Assembly: GCA_017479265.1 (NCBI GenBank)
Contig: JAFVCK010000025.1
Span: 1 to 64,000, forward strand
Length of the DNA: 64,000 nt
Direction of reading: 5' to 3'
Origin: Bacteroidales bacterium
Lineage (GTDB): Bacteria > Bacteroidota > Bacteroidia > Bacteroidales > UBA932
How positions within the stretch are numbered: position 1 is the first letter of the stretch; each line of letters begins with the position of its first letter. The position numbers were made by a program, and so were the translations under genes. Shown piece by piece: positions 34,296 through 43,766 of the stretch. The notes below the pieces were generated by a model. It was given only the letters and a program-made list of their open reading frames with translations, did not search any database and had not been told where the DNA came from.

Positions 34296-37200
34296 AAAGA
34301 ATTATTGTATTGGCGCTTGCACTGATTGTTCCGCTGTCAGCGCTTGCCCAGAAGAAGACAGTTACCGGCACCGTGTCCGACAACGAGAACTATCCCCTCA
34401 TCGGCGCAGGAGTAGTGTTCGAGAGCAATCCGGGCGAGGGCGTAATAACGGACATAGACGGCAACTACAGCATAGAGGCCGGACCGGATGACGTGCTGGT
34501 TTTCAGCTTCATAGGTTTCGTGGACCAGCATATAAAGGTGGGCGACAGGGATGTCATCGACGTGGTGCTGGAGCCTGACACCAACAACCTTGAGGAAATA
34601 GTGGTCATAGGATACGGCACTACCAAGAAGTCCGACCTGACAGGGTCAGTCACCAATGTCAAGATGGCAGATATCCTGGATTCTCCTGCGGTATCAGTGG
34701 ACAATGCCCTGCAAGGACGAATAGCGGGAGCGGAGTTCATGTCAACCGACGGAGCGCCCGGTGCCACAACGACCATACGTATCAGGGGCACCCGTTCCAT
34801 CACCGCATCCAACGAACCTCTGTTCGTGGTGGACGGGGTGATGGATGCCATCAATGACCTGAACGATATCAATTCGGACGATATAGCCTCGATTTCCGTG
34901 CTGAAGGATGCTTCCGCCACCGCCATATACGGTTCGCGCGGAGCCAACGGCGTTATCATAATCACGACAAAGCAGGGCACAGGCGAGGAAGGAAAGGTGA
35001 ATATCACCTTCAAGGGTGATGTCGGAGTCGCGAGCCTTCCCTCGGGGCTGGACATAATGAATGCCACGGAATTCGCCCTGTACCGCAACGATTACGCATA
35101 TTTCAACAATCAGACCCTCCCCCTTTCGGAGTCCGTGTATCCTGACCCGTTCTCCCTCGAAGGGACAGACTGGATAAAAGAAATGACCCGCACCGTAGTG
35201 ACTCAGAACTATGCCCTTTCCCTTTCGGGCAGGGCTCCGAAGTCATCCTACTACGCATCTTTCTCCTATAACGACACGCCGGGAATCGTGCAGGGCAGCG
35301 GCCAGAAGCGTCTGACCGGAAGGCTGTCTTTCGAAAGGGAATTCTTCTCCTGGCTGAAACTCGGCTATTCGGGAACATATACCTACCGCGACCAGGACAT
35401 GGCCAAGGCCACAATCGGAGGCACTTCCTACCGCACCGACGGACTGTATCTGTCCCCTCTCATCGGGCCGAACGACTATAACAACCCCCTGGTGGACGGA
35501 AACAACGACAACAGGCGCATCAACACCCCGCGTGCCGCCATTGACAACATCACCTATTATCGTATCTTCCACTCCACCAACCATTCGTTCAAGGCCGACC
35601 TGAAGCCTTTCGACAATTTCATAATAAAGAGTACCCTGTCGTACTTCCTCTTCAACCGCCAGACCTACAAGTACGAGCCGGGCTCACTGCCTGCAAAGAA
35701 CGAGACTGACGGCGGCGAAGCCTTCAGGGAGGAATACAACACATGGTCCCTGTCCAACGAGACCACGGCCACATACACCTTCGACAACCTCGGCGACCAT
35801 TCGCTGAACCTGCTTGCCGGAATCTCGGCCTACAAATCCGCGAAAAAGGACTTCAGCCTCTCGGGCAGCGGATACATGGACGATGCCGTGATGTGGAACA
35901 ACATGAACGCTGTGCTGGACAAGGAGACCTACGACGCTTCCACGTCCTATTCTTCCAAGACCAAGATGTCATTCTTCGGCCGCGCAGACTGGAATTACAA
36001 ATCAAGGTATTATTTCACCGCGACGGGCCGTTTCGACGGTGCTTCCAACTTTGCCGACAGCCACAAGTGGGCATTCTTCCCCTCTTGCGCGGTGCGTTGG
36101 AACGCCTCCAACGAGGAATTCCTCAAGGGCGTATGGTGGATAGACGACCTTTCCGTGCGCGCCAGCGCCGGTCTGACGGGTAACGACGCCATCACGGAGT
36201 ACCGTTCCCTCGCGGCCTTGTCCACTACCACCGAGAGTTACGTGTTCGGCGGGTCCCAGCCAGTGGCATATTACCGCTCGCGTCTGGACTCCCCCAACCT
36301 GACCTGGGAGAAAACGGCCCTGTACAATATTGCAGCCGACATTTCCCTCTTCAAGGAGAGGGTCAACATCACCGCGGAATACTACTATTCGAGGACTACC
36401 GACCTGCTGCTGACACTCCAGATGGCGAGGCAGACGGGCTATTCCTCGCGCTATGCCAACATAGGCCGCACTTCCAACCAGGGAGTGGAACTGTCGCTTG
36501 AGACAAGGAACATTTCCAAGAAGAACTTCAGCTGGAGCACCACCCTGACCGTTTCGCACAACACCCAGCTCGTAGAGGACATTGGCTCGGAGGATTTCGT
36601 TACGGCATATTCCTCTCCCGGCAACAACTCCTTCATGATGTACGGCTATGTGCAGGGCTACCCCCTGAATTCTCTTTGGGGATTCAAGTATGCCGGAGTA
36701 TGGCACAACGAGGATGAGGTGACAGCCAACGAGTCCACCCGTACATTCGCCGGCATAGGAACTGATGCATACCAGCTTGGGTATCCCCGCTACTACGATA
36801 TCAACCACGACGGCACCCTGACCCAGGACGACCTCGTGTACCAGGGCAGCGCCGACCCCGTGCTGTACGGAGGCTTGCAGAACACATTCTACATATACGG
36901 ACTCAGGCTCGGACTGTATTTCGCCTACTCCCTCGGAGGCAAGATTTACAACTTCTCCGAGTTCTACATGGCAGGCAGCCGCCGTACCAACCAGTACCGC
37001 TACATGCTCGACGCATGGCATCCCGAGCGGAACCCGGAGTCCAACCTGCCCCGAGCCGGAGTCATTTCCGAGCAGGCCCTCCCGAGCGACTTCATGATAT
37101 ATGACGCATCGTATATCCGTTTCAAGACCTTGACCCTCAGCTACACCTTCGACCTGTCGCACAGGGTCAAATGGATGAAGGACCTTACTGTCAGCTTCGT

Positions 37201-37348
37201 AGGAGACAACCTCTTCCTCTGGAAGAATTACAACGGATTCGACCCCGATGTTTCTTCAGAAGGTTCGTCTTCAACGCTGAGGCGCGTCGATATCGGCGCA
37301 TACCCCAAGTCACGTTCATTCACGCTCGGCGTGCAAATCAAGTTTTAA
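34292..37348 (+). CDS. SusC/RagA-family TonB-linked outer membrane transporter (second system)
   Basis: TonB-dependent channel of 1018 residues. The start at 34292 overlaps the previous stop (ATGA) and opens a signal peptide ending SALAQ. A regulatory-like beta domain (about 22-100, TVSDNENYPLIGAG), the EEIVVIGYGT segment, plug motifs IRIRGTRSI and PLFVVDGVMD, and a barrel ending GVQIKF follow. Its sequence differs clearly from the SusC at 4369-7350. Partners in the same operon are phosphodiesterases rather than glycosidases, so its cargo may be a phosphorylated or phosphodiester-linked compound rather than a plain glycan (inference). Confidence 0.95.
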   Translation: MKRIIVLALALIVPLSALAQKKTVTGTVSDNENYPLIGAGVVFESNPGEGVITDIDGNYSIEAGPDDVLVFSFIGFVDQHIKVGDRDVIDVVLEPDTNNLEEIVVIGYGTTKKSDLTGSVTNVKMADILDSPAVSVDNALQGRIAGAEFMSTDGAPGATTTIRIRGTRSITASNEPLFVVDGVMDAINDLNDINSDDIASISVLKDASATAIYGSRGANGVIIITTKQGTGEEGKVNITFKGDVGVASLPSGLDIMNATEFALYRNDYAYFNNQTLPLSESVYPDPFSLEGTDWIKEMTRTVVTQNYALSLSGRAPKSSYYASFSYNDTPGIVQGSGQKRLTGRLSFEREFFSWLKLGYSGTYTYRDQDMAKATIGGTSYRTDGLYLSPLIGPNDYNNPLVDGNNDNRRINTPRAAIDNITYYRIFHSTNHSFKADLKPFDNFIIKSTLSYFLFNRQTYKYEPGSLPAKNETDGGEAFREEYNTWSLSNETTATYTFDNLGDHSLNLLAGISAYKSAKKDFSLSGSGYMDDAVMWNNMNAVLDKETYDASTSYSSKTKMSFFGRADWNYKSRYYFTATGRFDGASNFADSHKWAFFPSCAVRWNASNEEFLKGVWWIDDLSVRASAGLTGNDAITEYRSLAALSTTTESYVFGGSQPVAYYRSRLDSPNLTWEKTALYNIAADISLFKERVNITAEYYYSRTTDLLLTLQMARQTGYSSRYANIGRTSNQGVELSLETRNISKKNFSWSTTLTVSHNTQLVEDIGSEDFVTAYSSPGNNSFMMYGYVQGYPLNSLWGFKYAGVWHNEDEVTANESTRTFAGIGTDAYQLGYPRYYDINHDGTLTQDDLVYQGSADPVLYGGLQNTFYIYGLRLGLYFAYSLGGKIYNFSEFYMAGSRRTNQYRYMLDAWHPERNPESNLPRAGVISEQALPSDFMIYDASYIRFKTLTLSYTFDLSHRVKWMKDLTVSFVGDNLFLWKNYNGFDPDVSSEGSSSTLRRVDIGAYPKSRSFTLGVQIKF

Positions 37349-37364
37349 TGATGGAGGTTTTGAT

Positions 37365-38888
37365 ATGAAAAAGATTCTTTCCATTGTTTCAATAGCCCTT
37401 CTCCTCATGGCTTGTTCCCTGAAAGAGGATACGTCTTCCATCTCGACTCCCGGCAATTTCTTCCGCAGCAAGGCGGAGTGTCAGGCTGTAGTCAACGGAT
37501 GCTACATTCCCGTAAAGAACATATATACACAGACTTACTATACAATCACGGAGTGCCAGTCCGACATCGCATTCATAAACTACGGTACGCTGGACTGCCG
37601 TCTGGACGTGTCCCCTACGCTCCCCCGCTACGGCTCCACTGTGTGGACCAACGGGTACCTCGGCGTACAGAGATGCAACTTTGCGATTCAGGGCATAGAA
37701 AAGGCGGAGTGCCTGAGCAACAGCGAGAAAGCTGAAATGCTGTGCGAGGCCAAGGTCCTCCGCGCGTTCTTCTACTATACGCTTACCTGCATGTTCGGCG
37801 ACGTGCCTTTCTACTTCGACGATGTCAGCGATTTCTCCGTGATGGACAGGATAGCGACCCTGCCCCGGATGAGCGCAGTACAGACCAGGACCGCCTGCAT
37901 AGAGGATCTTCTGGAAATCGCCCCGCTTGCGCCCCAGACGCGGACTTCAGACAACACGGATGCAAGGCTGGGCGCTTCCGCGGCGTGGCTTCTCATCGGC
38001 AAGATGGCCCTTTGGAATGCCGCCAAGGACGACCCCTCCAAAACCGAGGAGTGGTACAGGACGGCCATAAGCGCACTTGAGAAACTGGAGCCCATATACG
38101 GCAGCCTGGCCGATTACGACTACAGCTACAATGTCACTTTCCGCAACAAGAACACCCCCGAATCCATAATGGAGATACAGCATGCATATTCCCGCGGAGG
38201 TATATCCTACGTTTCCAATCTGGCGGCGTACATGGAGCCCAACAGCGCATCGACGACCATAAGCCAGGCTGTATTCGACGGAGTATCCATTCCGGAACTT
38301 GGCGTAGATTGCGACCTGCACACCTCTGCAAGGCCTACCAAGTATTTCAGCCAGGGTCTTCAGCCAAGGCGCGGCCGCGATCTCCGCAAGGCTGACAACA
38401 TGGCCTGGGAATACAACGGGCAGGAGTTTTCTTCCGTCAACAGCAATCCATGGCCCGGTCCCAAGTTCTGGTGTCCGGACATGGTCAAGAGCAACGACGG
38501 CAACAACTACAAGGTGTTCCGCTATGCCGATGCCCTTCTTATGCTTTCGGAAAGCTGGTGCGCACTTGGCGACACGGACAAGTCCATAGCCTACCTCAAC
38601 ATGGTCCGCAGCCGTGCAGGCCTTGGAGAATACACTTTCCGCACGCAGTCCCGCCTGGTGGACGAGATACGCAACGAAAGGGCCAGGGAACTGTTCGGAG
38701 AGTTCCAGAGGAAGTTCGACCTGGTCCGCTGGGGCATCTGGTACGATGCGGTACAGGACAATACCGACTCGGAGAACCTCAGGGAGAACATGCTTCCCTG
38801 CCACGAGTATTATCCCATCCCCGAAACCGAGGTGGTGAATTCCAAGAACAACCTCGACAACAAGGAATATAACAAGTATGGACTATGA
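37365..38888 (+). CDS. SusD/RagB-family outer membrane lipoprotein (second system)
   Basis: Surface lipoprotein of 507 residues with signal ending at Cys17 (LLMAC) followed by SLKEDTSS. SusD features include helical TPR-like regions with EAKVLRAFFYYTL and the C-terminal signature RNERARELFGEFQRKFDLVRWG. It starts 16 bases after its SusC partner and its stop overlaps the next gene by ATGA. It should form the lid of the SusC channel and help select the substrate. Confidence 0.94.
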   Translation: MKKILSIVSIALLLMACSLKEDTSSISTPGNFFRSKAECQAVVNGCYIPVKNIYTQTYYTITECQSDIAFINYGTLDCRLDVSPTLPRYGSTVWTNGYLGVQRCNFAIQGIEKAECLSNSEKAEMLCEAKVLRAFFYYTLTCMFGDVPFYFDDVSDFSVMDRIATLPRMSAVQTRTACIEDLLEIAPLAPQTRTSDNTDARLGASAAWLLIGKMALWNAAKDDPSKTEEWYRTAISALEKLEPIYGSLADYDYSYNVTFRNKNTPESIMEIQHAYSRGGISYVSNLAAYMEPNSASTTISQAVFDGVSIPELGVDCDLHTSARPTKYFSQGLQPRRGRDLRKADNMAWEYNGQEFSSVNSNPWPGPKFWCPDMVKSNDGNNYKVFRYADALLMLSESWCALGDTDKSIAYLNMVRSRAGLGEYTFRTQSRLVDEIRNERARELFGEFQRKFDLVRWGIWYDAVQDNTDSENLRENMLPCHEYYPIPETEVVNSKNNLDNKEYNKYGL

Positions 38889-41335
38889 TACCCTTCTTAC
38901 AGATGAAACATAAACTTTCATATATACTTATTGCCGCACTGTCCCTCATCGGCGCTGCGGCCTGCCAGAAGGAGTTCGAGATATTCGACGAACTGGCCGT
39001 ATCTTCCCACACCCTCAACATAGCCCAGACTCCCGGCGAGACCCATATAGCCGTATATTCTACAGGCGCATGGGAAGTAGCCCTCGATTCAAATGTGGAT
39101 TGGGCGGGACTGAACAAGCTCTCGGGCGAAGGCCTGGGCGATTTCGTCCTCTGCTGGTCGGCCAACTACGGTGCTGCACGAAGCATAGACATTCTGGTTA
39201 CGAGGGGTTCCCTGTCGGAGAGGATACATGTCATCCAGGCGGGGGCCATCACCAGCCCCTACATTACCCTCGGAAAGAGCAAGGTGGTGCTCCCGAGGCA
39301 GAAAACGGATTACATCGTAAGCATGACGACCAATCTGGGATTCTCCGTGGAGAATTTCAGGGCCAAGGCCATATACCGGAACGAAAAGGTCCCTGCCGAT
39401 ACCGTGGAACTGGCCGGTACCCCATCGAAAGGATGGATAAGCGCCTGCCGCATTCTTGACGACCATATAGAGTTCTCGATAGAGGACAATTCTTCCGGTG
39501 AAGACCGTGGCGCGGATCTGGTCTGCTACACAACGGATGCGTCCGGAGTGGAAACACATGCCATACTTTCTCTTGTGCAGAGCGCTTCGGGCCCCGTTTT
39601 CAAGCTGTCAGAAGAGGCTGGAGACTATTTTGCCAACGCCAGGAGCTGCACGATTCCTGCCGAGGAAAACAATATCTGGTCCCTTGAAGACGTGGAAGTA
39701 TCATCCGGTGCCGACTGGATCGTGGACATGGCGATACTGGAGGAAGGACTGCATTTCGCAACTTCGGAAAACACCTCCGGTTCCTCCAGGTCCGCCGATG
39801 TTACGGTAACATGGAAATCCGCCGGCGGTACCGCTGCCTCGGCCGTATATAAAGTCCGTCAGACGGCGGAGAAACTGCTGAGCTTCCAGGAACTGCGCGC
39901 AAAAGTGCCTGGTACGCTTCACGGCAAAGACCTTATCGAAGGATTCATAGTCAGCGACCCCACAAGTCCAAACGTATGTTCGAGCCCCCAGACGGGCCAG
40001 TTCGATTTCGACAGGACGGAGAACGGCAGGACGGCATATATCGAGAGCACGGACGCTTCATACGGGCTCTGCCTCAAGTTCACCGACGCGTCGGAGAATA
40101 CGGTTCCGCGCTGGTCCAAAGTCCGTGTAAGCCTTGACGGGCTGACCCTTGAGAGGCAGACCAACCCCATGAGGTTCACCCTGCGGGGCCTGACTTCGGA
40201 CAAGATTACCATAACGGATGACGGTACGCCGCTTCCGGAGAAGACCCGCACAATAGCGCAACTGTCTGATGCTGACATATTTACATACACTTCCCTACAA
40301 AGGGTCGAAATTATGTGCAAGGACGGATGCTACACCAATGCCAGCGAGGGATATTGCCTGCAGGATGAACTGAATCCACTCGGGGCCACGGCACCGCGCT
40401 GGGATGCCGCTCCTCTGCTGTGCAGCGACGAAAACGGCGATGTAATATACATGCTCACCAACGCCGCCTCGCCCTGGAGGCGCACCGGACGCGATGTCTC
40501 GTGGTACAGCTGCCTACCCCAGGGAGCAGGAACGCTCGGCGGAGTGGTGGTATATGACGAAGTGGTTCCCGTCCGCTGGGGCAATCTCGGCAAGTACCAG
40601 ATACGCCCCATGGGTGGAGAGGACATAGACCTCGAAGGTCCCGGTTTCTCCAACACTATATGCGAGTGGAACTGGAACGATTCCGTTGAGAAACTCACCC
40701 CCGACGAGGGCAAGGGCACATTGAACAAATATGATGCGGCCACCAAATTCGTCCAGGACTACAACAATCCCTATCTGCCCACGGAGGATACTCCGAACGG
40801 CAACGGGACTGTCAACCTCAAGGGCCTTGTCGCAGGAGGAGCCATCTGCCTGACCCAGAAGTGGTGGGACTCCGAACTGAATGAGGGCAAGTACTTCGAT
40901 GTGGAGTTCTCGACAGCAGGACTGAGCGGCAGCAATCTGGTGTTCGGCATAGTATGGGGACACGGACTGGGCTCTTCCTCCACTGTCAACGGGCCTTCAC
41001 ACTGGAATGTACTGTATTCCACCGACGGCGTTACTTTCAGCCCAGTTTCTTCGGACCCTGTCATCAAGCAACGCTCCTGCGCATGGTGGAGCAGTCCGCA
41101 GACTTCCCAGGACTGCACGCCGGGATATACGGAGCATCTTGTCAAACTGCCGGCCTCATGCTTCGGCAAGAGCAAGGTGACAGTAAGGCTGCAGGTGGCC
41201 GACACCGTCTCCGACATCGCGCCTTCAACAAGCGCATCGACATGGAGGCAGGCCCTTGGAATAGAGAAAGGCTTCCTCGGCACGACCGGCGACGGTCCTG
41301 TCAGGATAGGAACCATAACCGTGCGATTCAATTGA
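38885..41335 (+). CDS. BACON + DUF5689 lipoprotein A
   Basis: Lipoprotein of 816 residues. The ATG at 38885 overlaps the SusD stop; a second ATG at 38903 (MKHKLS) would also give a good lipoprotein signal, with Cys27 counted from the first. Residues about 35-125 resemble a BACON domain (STGAWEVALDSNVDWAG). A DUF5689-type OB-like region covers about 335-590 (FQELRAKVPGTLHGKDLIEG to GNLGKYQIRPMGGEDI). The C-terminal third, with SAGLSGSNLVFGIVWGHG, may be a jelly roll. DUF5689 proteins are common companions of SusC/D and EEP genes; their biochemistry is not established. Probably a surface substrate-binding partner. Confidence 0.75.
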   Translation: MIPFLQMKHKLSYILIAALSLIGAAACQKEFEIFDELAVSSHTLNIAQTPGETHIAVYSTGAWEVALDSNVDWAGLNKLSGEGLGDFVLCWSANYGAARSIDILVTRGSLSERIHVIQAGAITSPYITLGKSKVVLPRQKTDYIVSMTTNLGFSVENFRAKAIYRNEKVPADTVELAGTPSKGWISACRILDDHIEFSIEDNSSGEDRGADLVCYTTDASGVETHAILSLVQSASGPVFKLSEEAGDYFANARSCTIPAEENNIWSLEDVEVSSGADWIVDMAILEEGLHFATSENTSGSSRSADVTVTWKSAGGTAASAVYKVRQTAEKLLSFQELRAKVPGTLHGKDLIEGFIVSDPTSPNVCSSPQTGQFDFDRTENGRTAYIESTDASYGLCLKFTDASENTVPRWSKVRVSLDGLTLERQTNPMRFTLRGLTSDKITITDDGTPLPEKTRTIAQLSDADIFTYTSLQRVEIMCKDGCYTNASEGYCLQDELNPLGATAPRWDAAPLLCSDENGDVIYMLTNAASPWRRTGRDVSWYSCLPQGAGTLGGVVVYDEVVPVRWGNLGKYQIRPMGGEDIDLEGPGFSNTICEWNWNDSVEKLTPDEGKGTLNKYDAATKFVQDYNNPYLPTEDTPNGNGTVNLKGLVAGGAICLTQKWWDSELNEGKYFDVEFSTAGLSGSNLVFGIVWGHGLGSSSTVNGPSHWNVLYSTDGVTFSPVSSDPVIKQRSCAWWSSPQTSQDCTPGYTEHLVKLPASCFGKSKVTVRLQVADTVSDIAPSTSASTWRQALGIEKGFLGTTGDGPVRIGTITVRFN

Positions 41336-41341
41336 TCTGAC

Positions 41342-43762
41342 ATGAAAGCAATTAAATATATGATACTGCTGTCCTCCCTGCTCGCGGCCTTTGCCTGCAG
41401 CCGGAGGATGGAAGAAGACATCCCTCTGGTAAAACTTGGAGCGGGAATAAAAGAATTCACCGTCGAGATTGACGGCGGGACAGTGAACATCCCCATATAT
41501 TCCAACGGGTCCTACCATCTGGAAATGCTCACAGATGACAACGACTGGCTCAGCCTCAAGATGCCCGATAACATCACTTCCAACGGTTATATCCGCGCCG
41601 AATGCGATTTCAACAGTTCTTTCCGCCGCCAGGTGGTGTTCGCCCTCTGCAGCGACGTGGACCACAGGCGCGACACCGTCACATTCCGCCAGAAAGGTCT
41701 CAAGGAGGCTCAGCTGACAATGGACAACCGGGCTCTTCTGACTAAGGGAGCCGGCGGTGACGACAGGTTCGCGCTCAACACCAACATCCCTTCTGACAAG
41801 ATAGAAAAAACGGTGACTTATTCCACCGAATCGGGAATGGAAGGCGACTGGATACAAAGCATAGAGATTACCGGCGACGAGACCTCGGACAACAAGGAAA
41901 TCGTGCTGAATACCCTTCCGAACACTGACGAGCAGGTGCCCCGCTCAGCCCAGATTCGCCTCAAGTTCACCGACGGCTGGGGAGAGTCCGTGTCACTCCT
42001 TTTGAACGTGACGCAGCGCACAGCCCTGGAGAACGTAGGAACCGTAATCTCCCTTGATGAGCTCATGTATGAAGTCGCTGAAAGCGGCAAGGCTATAGAC
42101 AAGTATGTCATCATAGAGGGCATAGTGGTCAGCAACAAAGCCGGGCGTAATGCAGGAGACAACGAGCAGATGACTCCCTCGACTATCGACTATACCGTGG
42201 ACCAGCGCACGATTTACATAGAGAGCATGGACGGTTCGCGTGGAATATGCCTTGTCACGAGCACGGTAGATGACAATCCGACCAGCCTGTATGACCATGT
42301 CCAGGTGCTTCTGTTCGACACAATGCCGGTGCTGTATGACGACCCTGCATATATGGTGGTCAGCAATGTCAAAGCCAGCATGTTCATCAGCCAGCAGGCA
42401 GGACAGGCCTACGACGTACCGGCCAAGAACCGCAGCATCAAGGACCTGACGGACGACGACATATTCACGTACGTAAAACTTATGGATGTGGAGATACCTG
42501 TGCGCAAGGGTGACCTGATGCCGGTCAACGAAGGCTACACCATAGCCGCCAACGGCCACAGGCTCACCAAGTTCCCCCGTCTGATAAGGGATTCGGCCGG
42601 AGACGACATGTACCTGTACACCAACAGCACATGCCAGTTCCGCAACGACGGGACCCTGCTCCCCTACGGCAGCGGTTCGATTTCTGGAGTGATAGTCCAC
42701 GAGCGCTTCCCCCGCTTCGAGTGGGAGAATCTCGCGGACCCCATGGACATAGAAACCGACCCTACCCTCGGCAGGATAGGCACCTACCAGATACGCCCCC
42801 AGACCAAGGACGATGTTTGGAAGGACATGCAGGCAAGCATAGAAAACAGCTTCTCCAAGCTGCTCACGGAATACCGCTACTGGAATCCTGACGAGACGCG
42901 GGGAGTATGCCTGCCCACGTACGGGAACAACGGATGGTTCACCCACACATATCAGTCAAAGTACTCCGGTTCTTCGTCGAAAGACTTTACGGAGCCTGAC
43001 TTCAAACAGCATTTCACCTCAGAGGTCGCCTTCGATTACCTCGGGCCCAAGGGCAAGAACGACAAATACCTGTTCGGCAAGCACATAGGCAATGAAAACG
43101 GACTCGGAATAATAATGGACCCTTCCAAGGAATCCTGGAATCACCGCATGGATGCCCTTGTAGATGCCACCGACCCCGCCCGCCCGCAATGGTGCGGTCC
43201 CAATGCGACGGACCCTTTCAGCCATTTCGAGAACGGGGTGTTCGGAAGCATCAACTACACCGCATCAGCCAATATCGGAAAGGGCATAGTCCCGGCCGAG
43301 TGCTATACCGTGTTTTCGAGCAACTGGTGGTGGGACTATGAGAGGAACAGGCCTTACAGCTGGCTCCTTAACTTCTCCACCGCAGGCATTTCAGCCTCCA
43401 GCCTGTCCTTGCAGATTGCGACGCTCAATACCAGCCAGACCTTCTACTCCCCCAGATACTGGAAGGTGGAATGGTCCACCACCGACGACCAGAACGATTA
43501 CAACTGGAAGGAGATTGCCGAATATACCGTTCCTGACATTTCCGTATGGTCCACGGCCCTGTACCACTCCGTCGTCGGCTACAAGCAGATCAACTTCGCT
43601 CTCCCGCTTGAGATGCTGGGACAGGAGAATGTTTATATCCGTCTGAGCCCGAGAAACGATGTGTGCAGCAGCGGTGCCGACTACGCGGATGCACACATGA
43701 ATGCCGCCACCCAGGATATTCACCCAAATTCCATTTCTTATATCGCCGTACGATACAATTAA
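41342..43762 (+). CDS. DUF5689 lipoprotein B, paralogue of the preceding gene
   Basis: Lipoprotein of 806 residues, signal ending at Cys19 (LAAFAC). It has the same plan as the upstream protein: two N-terminal beta-sandwich stretches (IYSNGSYHLEMLTDDNDWLS is BACON-like), a DUF5689 region at about 235-490 (ISLDELMYEV to GRIGTYQIRPQTKDDVW), and a C-terminal jelly-roll-like third with LNFSTAGISASSLSLQIA. Only 6 bases separate it from gene A. The pair looks like an old tandem duplication that has diverged widely, perhaps giving two binding surfaces for one SusC/D complex. Confidence 0.72.
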   Translation: MKAIKYMILLSSLLAAFACSRRMEEDIPLVKLGAGIKEFTVEIDGGTVNIPIYSNGSYHLEMLTDDNDWLSLKMPDNITSNGYIRAECDFNSSFRRQVVFALCSDVDHRRDTVTFRQKGLKEAQLTMDNRALLTKGAGGDDRFALNTNIPSDKIEKTVTYSTESGMEGDWIQSIEITGDETSDNKEIVLNTLPNTDEQVPRSAQIRLKFTDGWGESVSLLLNVTQRTALENVGTVISLDELMYEVAESGKAIDKYVIIEGIVVSNKAGRNAGDNEQMTPSTIDYTVDQRTIYIESMDGSRGICLVTSTVDDNPTSLYDHVQVLLFDTMPVLYDDPAYMVVSNVKASMFISQQAGQAYDVPAKNRSIKDLTDDDIFTYVKLMDVEIPVRKGDLMPVNEGYTIAANGHRLTKFPRLIRDSAGDDMYLYTNSTCQFRNDGTLLPYGSGSISGVIVHERFPRFEWENLADPMDIETDPTLGRIGTYQIRPQTKDDVWKDMQASIENSFSKLLTEYRYWNPDETRGVCLPTYGNNGWFTHTYQSKYSGSSSKDFTEPDFKQHFTSEVAFDYLGPKGKNDKYLFGKHIGNENGLGIIMDPSKESWNHRMDALVDATDPARPQWCGPNATDPFSHFENGVFGSINYTASANIGKGIVPAECYTVFSSNWWWDYERNRPYSWLLNFSTAGISASSLSLQIATLNTSQTFYSPRYWKVEWSTTDDQNDYNWKEIAEYTVPDISVWSTALYHSVVGYKQINFALPLEMLGQENVYIRLSPRNDVCSSGADYADAHMNAATQDIHPNSISYIAVRYN

Positions 43763-43766
43763 ACGC

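Noticed and set aside
36002..37162. Minus-strand open frame (386 codons) within the second SusC gene
   Set aside because: Antisense to the SusC barrel, with shadow-type composition.
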